From positions 1-26,671 of the forward strand of contig NZ_JANJXQ010000162.1 of assembly GCF_024708915.1 (NCBI RefSeq): a DNA stretch of 26,671 nucleotides. Direction: 5' to 3'. The stretch comes from Thiobacillus sp. (GTDB taxonomy: Bacteria; Pseudomonadota; Gammaproteobacteria; Burkholderiales; Thiobacillaceae). Below the pieces are notes generated by a model that saw only the letters and a list, made by a program, of their open reading frames with translations, was not told the origin of the DNA and searched no databases. Made by a program: the position numbers and the translations under genes. Numbering within the stretch: the stretch's first letter is position 1; each line of letters opens with the position of its first letter. Shown here piece after piece: positions 25,199-26,671 of this stretch.

Positions 25199-26344
25199 AT
25201 GTTTGAACTGATGGATGTAGACACCCAGGATGCGGTGATCAAGGTGATTGGCGTGGGCGGCTGCGGCGGCAATGCGGTCGACCACATGATCAGCTCGGGC
25301 TTGAACGGCGTGGAATTCATCGCCATCAACACCGATGCGCAGGCGTTGAAGCGCAACCAGGCCAGACTGCAGCTGCAGCTCGGCAATAACGTGACCAAAG
25401 GTCTCGGCGCCGGCGCCAACCCCGACGTCGGCCGCGAAGCCGCACTGGAAGACCGCGAGCGCATCGCCGAACTGATCGATGGCGCCGACATGCTGTTCAT
25501 CACCGCCGGCATGGGCGGCGGTACAGGCACCGGCGCGGCCCCGGTGGTGGCCGAGGTCGCCAAGGAGCTCGGCATTCTCACCGTGGCGGTGGTCACCAAG
25601 CCCTTCATGTTCGAGGGCAAGCGCGTGCGCGCCGCCAACGCCGGCATCGAAGCGCTGGCGCGCCACGTCGATTCGCTGATCATCATCCCCAACGAAAAGC
25701 TGATGCAGGTGCTGGGCGACGATATCTCCATGCTCGATGCCTTCAAGGCCGCCAACGACGTGCTGCACGGCGCGGTCGGCGGCATCGCCGAAGTCATCAA
25801 CTGCCCCGGCCTGGTCAACGTCGATTTCGCCGACGTGCGCACCGTGATGAGCGAAATGGGCATGGCGATGATGGGCTCGGCCCAGGCCAGCGGCGACAAT
25901 CGCGCCCGCATCGCCGCCGAACAGGCCGTCGCCAGCCCGCTGCTGGAAGACGTCAACCTGGCCGGTGCGCGCGGCGTGCTGGTCAACATCACCGCATCAA
26001 GCACCGTGAAGATGCGTGAAATCCACGAAGTGATGGACACCATCAAGAGCTTCACCGCCGAGGAAGCCACGGTCATCGTCGGCCAGGTGCTCGACGACGG
26101 CATGGAAGACGGCCTGCGCGTCACCATGGTCGCCACCGGTCTCGGCAACCCGGTTGCCCGCCAGCATGCGAAGCCGATGCAGATCATCCGCACCGGCACC
26201 GACGATGCGCCGATGATGGCGAGCGGCAGCGAAGAACTGCCCAGCGTGATGACCAGCCGCCGCAGCCGCACCATCCAGGCGATGACCGATTCCGGCATCG
26301 ACACCCTGGACATTCCGGCTTTCCTGCGCCGCCAGGCCGACTGA
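25199..26344 (+). CDS. ftsZ: Cell division GTPase FtsZ
   Basis: FtsZ is the tubulin-like GTPase that forms the Z ring. The 381-aa protein has IKVIGVGGCGGNAVDHMI at the N-terminus, the tubulin signature GGGTGTG at residues 106-112, and the T7 synergy loop NVDFAD at 207-212. A short variable linker leads to the conserved C-terminal peptide DTLDIPAFLRRQAD, which binds FtsA, ZipA and other partners. The ATG at 25199 follows GAGGAG and starts MFELMDVDTQDAVIKVIGVG. The linker is short (about 35-45 residues). It is separated from ftsA by 124 bp and from lpxC by 78 bp. Confidence 0.98.
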   Translation: MFELMDVDTQDAVIKVIGVGGCGGNAVDHMISSGLNGVEFIAINTDAQALKRNQARLQLQLGNNVTKGLGAGANPDVGREAALEDRERIAELIDGADMLFITAGMGGGTGTGAAPVVAEVAKELGILTVAVVTKPFMFEGKRVRAANAGIEALARHVDSLIIIPNEKLMQVLGDDISMLDAFKAANDVLHGAVGGIAEVINCPGLVNVDFADVRTVMSEMGMAMMGSAQASGDNRARIAAEQAVASPLLEDVNLAGARGVLVNITASSTVKMREIHEVMDTIKSFTAEEATVIVGQVLDDGMEDGLRVTMVATGLGNPVARQHAKPMQIIRTGTDDAPMMASGSEELPSVMTSRRSRTIQAMTDSGIDTLDIPAFLRRQAD

Positions 26345-26352
26345 GCCGGTTG

Positions 26353-26411
26353 CCCGGGCGCCGTCCGCGGACGGAACCCGGGTAAACCGCTGCCCGCCTG
26401 CCCGAGCGGTT
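26353..26411 (+). other. Two hairpins between ftsZ and lpxC
   Basis: The first is a compound stem: CCCGGG (26353-26358) pairs with CCCGGG (26377-26382) around the 14-bp palindrome CCGTCCGCGGACGG (26361-26374), with a 2x2 internal loop. The second is AACCGC/GCGGTT (26385-26390 and 26406-26411) with a 15-nt loop. Neither is followed by a T run on the plus strand, so classic termination is unlikely. They may attenuate readthrough or stabilise the ftsZ message. Confidence 0.5.
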
Positions 26412-26422
26412 AAAATGACAAA

Positions 26423-26671
26423 ATGATCAAGCAACGCACCCTGAAAACGCCGGTCAAGGCGACCGGCGTCGGCCTGCATTCCGGCGTCAAGGTCGAGATG
26501 ACCCTGCGCCCGGCCGGCCCCGACAGCGGCATCGTGTTCCGGCGCATGGATCTCGATCCGCCCGTCGAGCTCAAGGCCGACCCCTATCTCGTCACCGACA
26601 CCCGGCTGTGCTCGATGCTCGAATCCGGTCCCGCCAAGGTATCCACCGTCGAGCATCTGATGTCCGCGCTC
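26423..26671 (+). CDS. lpxC: UDP-3-O-acyl-GlcNAc deacetylase LpxC (3' end beyond window)
   Basis: LpxC is the Zn-dependent deacetylase that commits UDP-3-O-acyl-GlcNAc to lipid A synthesis. The first 83 codons are present: [20 protein letters not shown], then [35 protein letters not shown] and [11 protein letters not shown]. The last segment contains the first zinc-ligand histidine (VEHLMSAL). No Shine-Dalgarno sequence lies before the ATG. TAAAAT at 26411-26416 would place a transcription start at the A of the ATG, so a leaderless message is possible. The location after ftsZ is the usual end of the cluster in proteobacteria and confirms a lipid-A-making Gram-negative host. Confidence 0.97.
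   Translation, partial: MIKQRTLKTPVKATGVGLHSGVKVEMTLRPAGPDSGIVFRRMDLDPPVELKADPYLVTDTRLCSMLESGPAKVSTVEHLMSAL

Noticed and set aside
24703..26313. A 536-codon minus-strand frame opposite ftsA and ftsZ
   Set aside because: Antisense shadow of highly conserved genes; Ser/Arg/Met-rich low-complexity translation with no motif.

Overview
The window looks like chromosome from a sulfur-oxidising betaproteobacterium of the Thiobacillus/Sulfuricella type. This is inferred from three things: an aprMBA-type adenylylsulfate reductase cluster, a betaproteobacterial-looking RNase P RNA, and a Gram-negative division and cell-wall (dcw) cluster that runs into lpxC. G+C is high throughout. No phage, transposase or CRISPR array was seen.

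Layout. (1) Positions 1-609, minus strand: yraN followed by diaA, which is cut by the left edge. They diverge from rsmI, which overlaps pyrC on the plus strand (628-2534). (2) Positions 2535-3059 are a 525-bp non-coding stretch that probably holds the apr control region. (3) Positions 3060-7300: aprM, aprB and aprA (dissimilatory sulfur oxidation), then an unrecognised 129-aa gene and a divergent SlyD-like FKBP gene. A 53-codon ORF with a very strong Shine-Dalgarno sequence follows at 7457-7618. (4) Positions 7797-8109: rnpB, with a perfect TATAAT box, a long P1 and a very small P12. (5) Positions 8110-8364: candidate terminators, a consensus DnaA box, a sigma-70 promoter, and a four-repeat MraZ operator with 10-bp periodicity. 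(6) Positions 8365-26344: a complete dcw cluster in the order mraZ-rsmH-ftsL-ftsI-murE-murF-mraY-murD-ftsW-murG-murC-murB-ddlB-ftsQ-ftsA-ftsZ. Partial lpxC runs off the right edge.

The dcw genes make lipid II (MurE, MurF, MraY, MurD, MurG, MurC, MurB, Ddl), polymerise and crosslink it at the septum (FtsW, FtsI), and build the divisome (FtsL, FtsQ, FtsA, FtsZ). Nearly every junction is a start/stop overlap or a 1-nt gap. The exceptions inside the peptidoglycan block are mraY-murD and murG-murC. Each of these gaps is filled by a different, roughly 155-bp inverted-repeat element. The murG-murC element abuts a perfect 9-bp hairpin that contains the murC ribosome-binding site. These elements, the operator/DnaA-box region, the compact rnpB and the unannotated small ORF are the most unusual things in the window. 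I see no clear evidence for a wholly new multi-gene system. The apr-linked pair (129-aa gene plus FKBP) and the 53-aa ORF are the nearest candidates.
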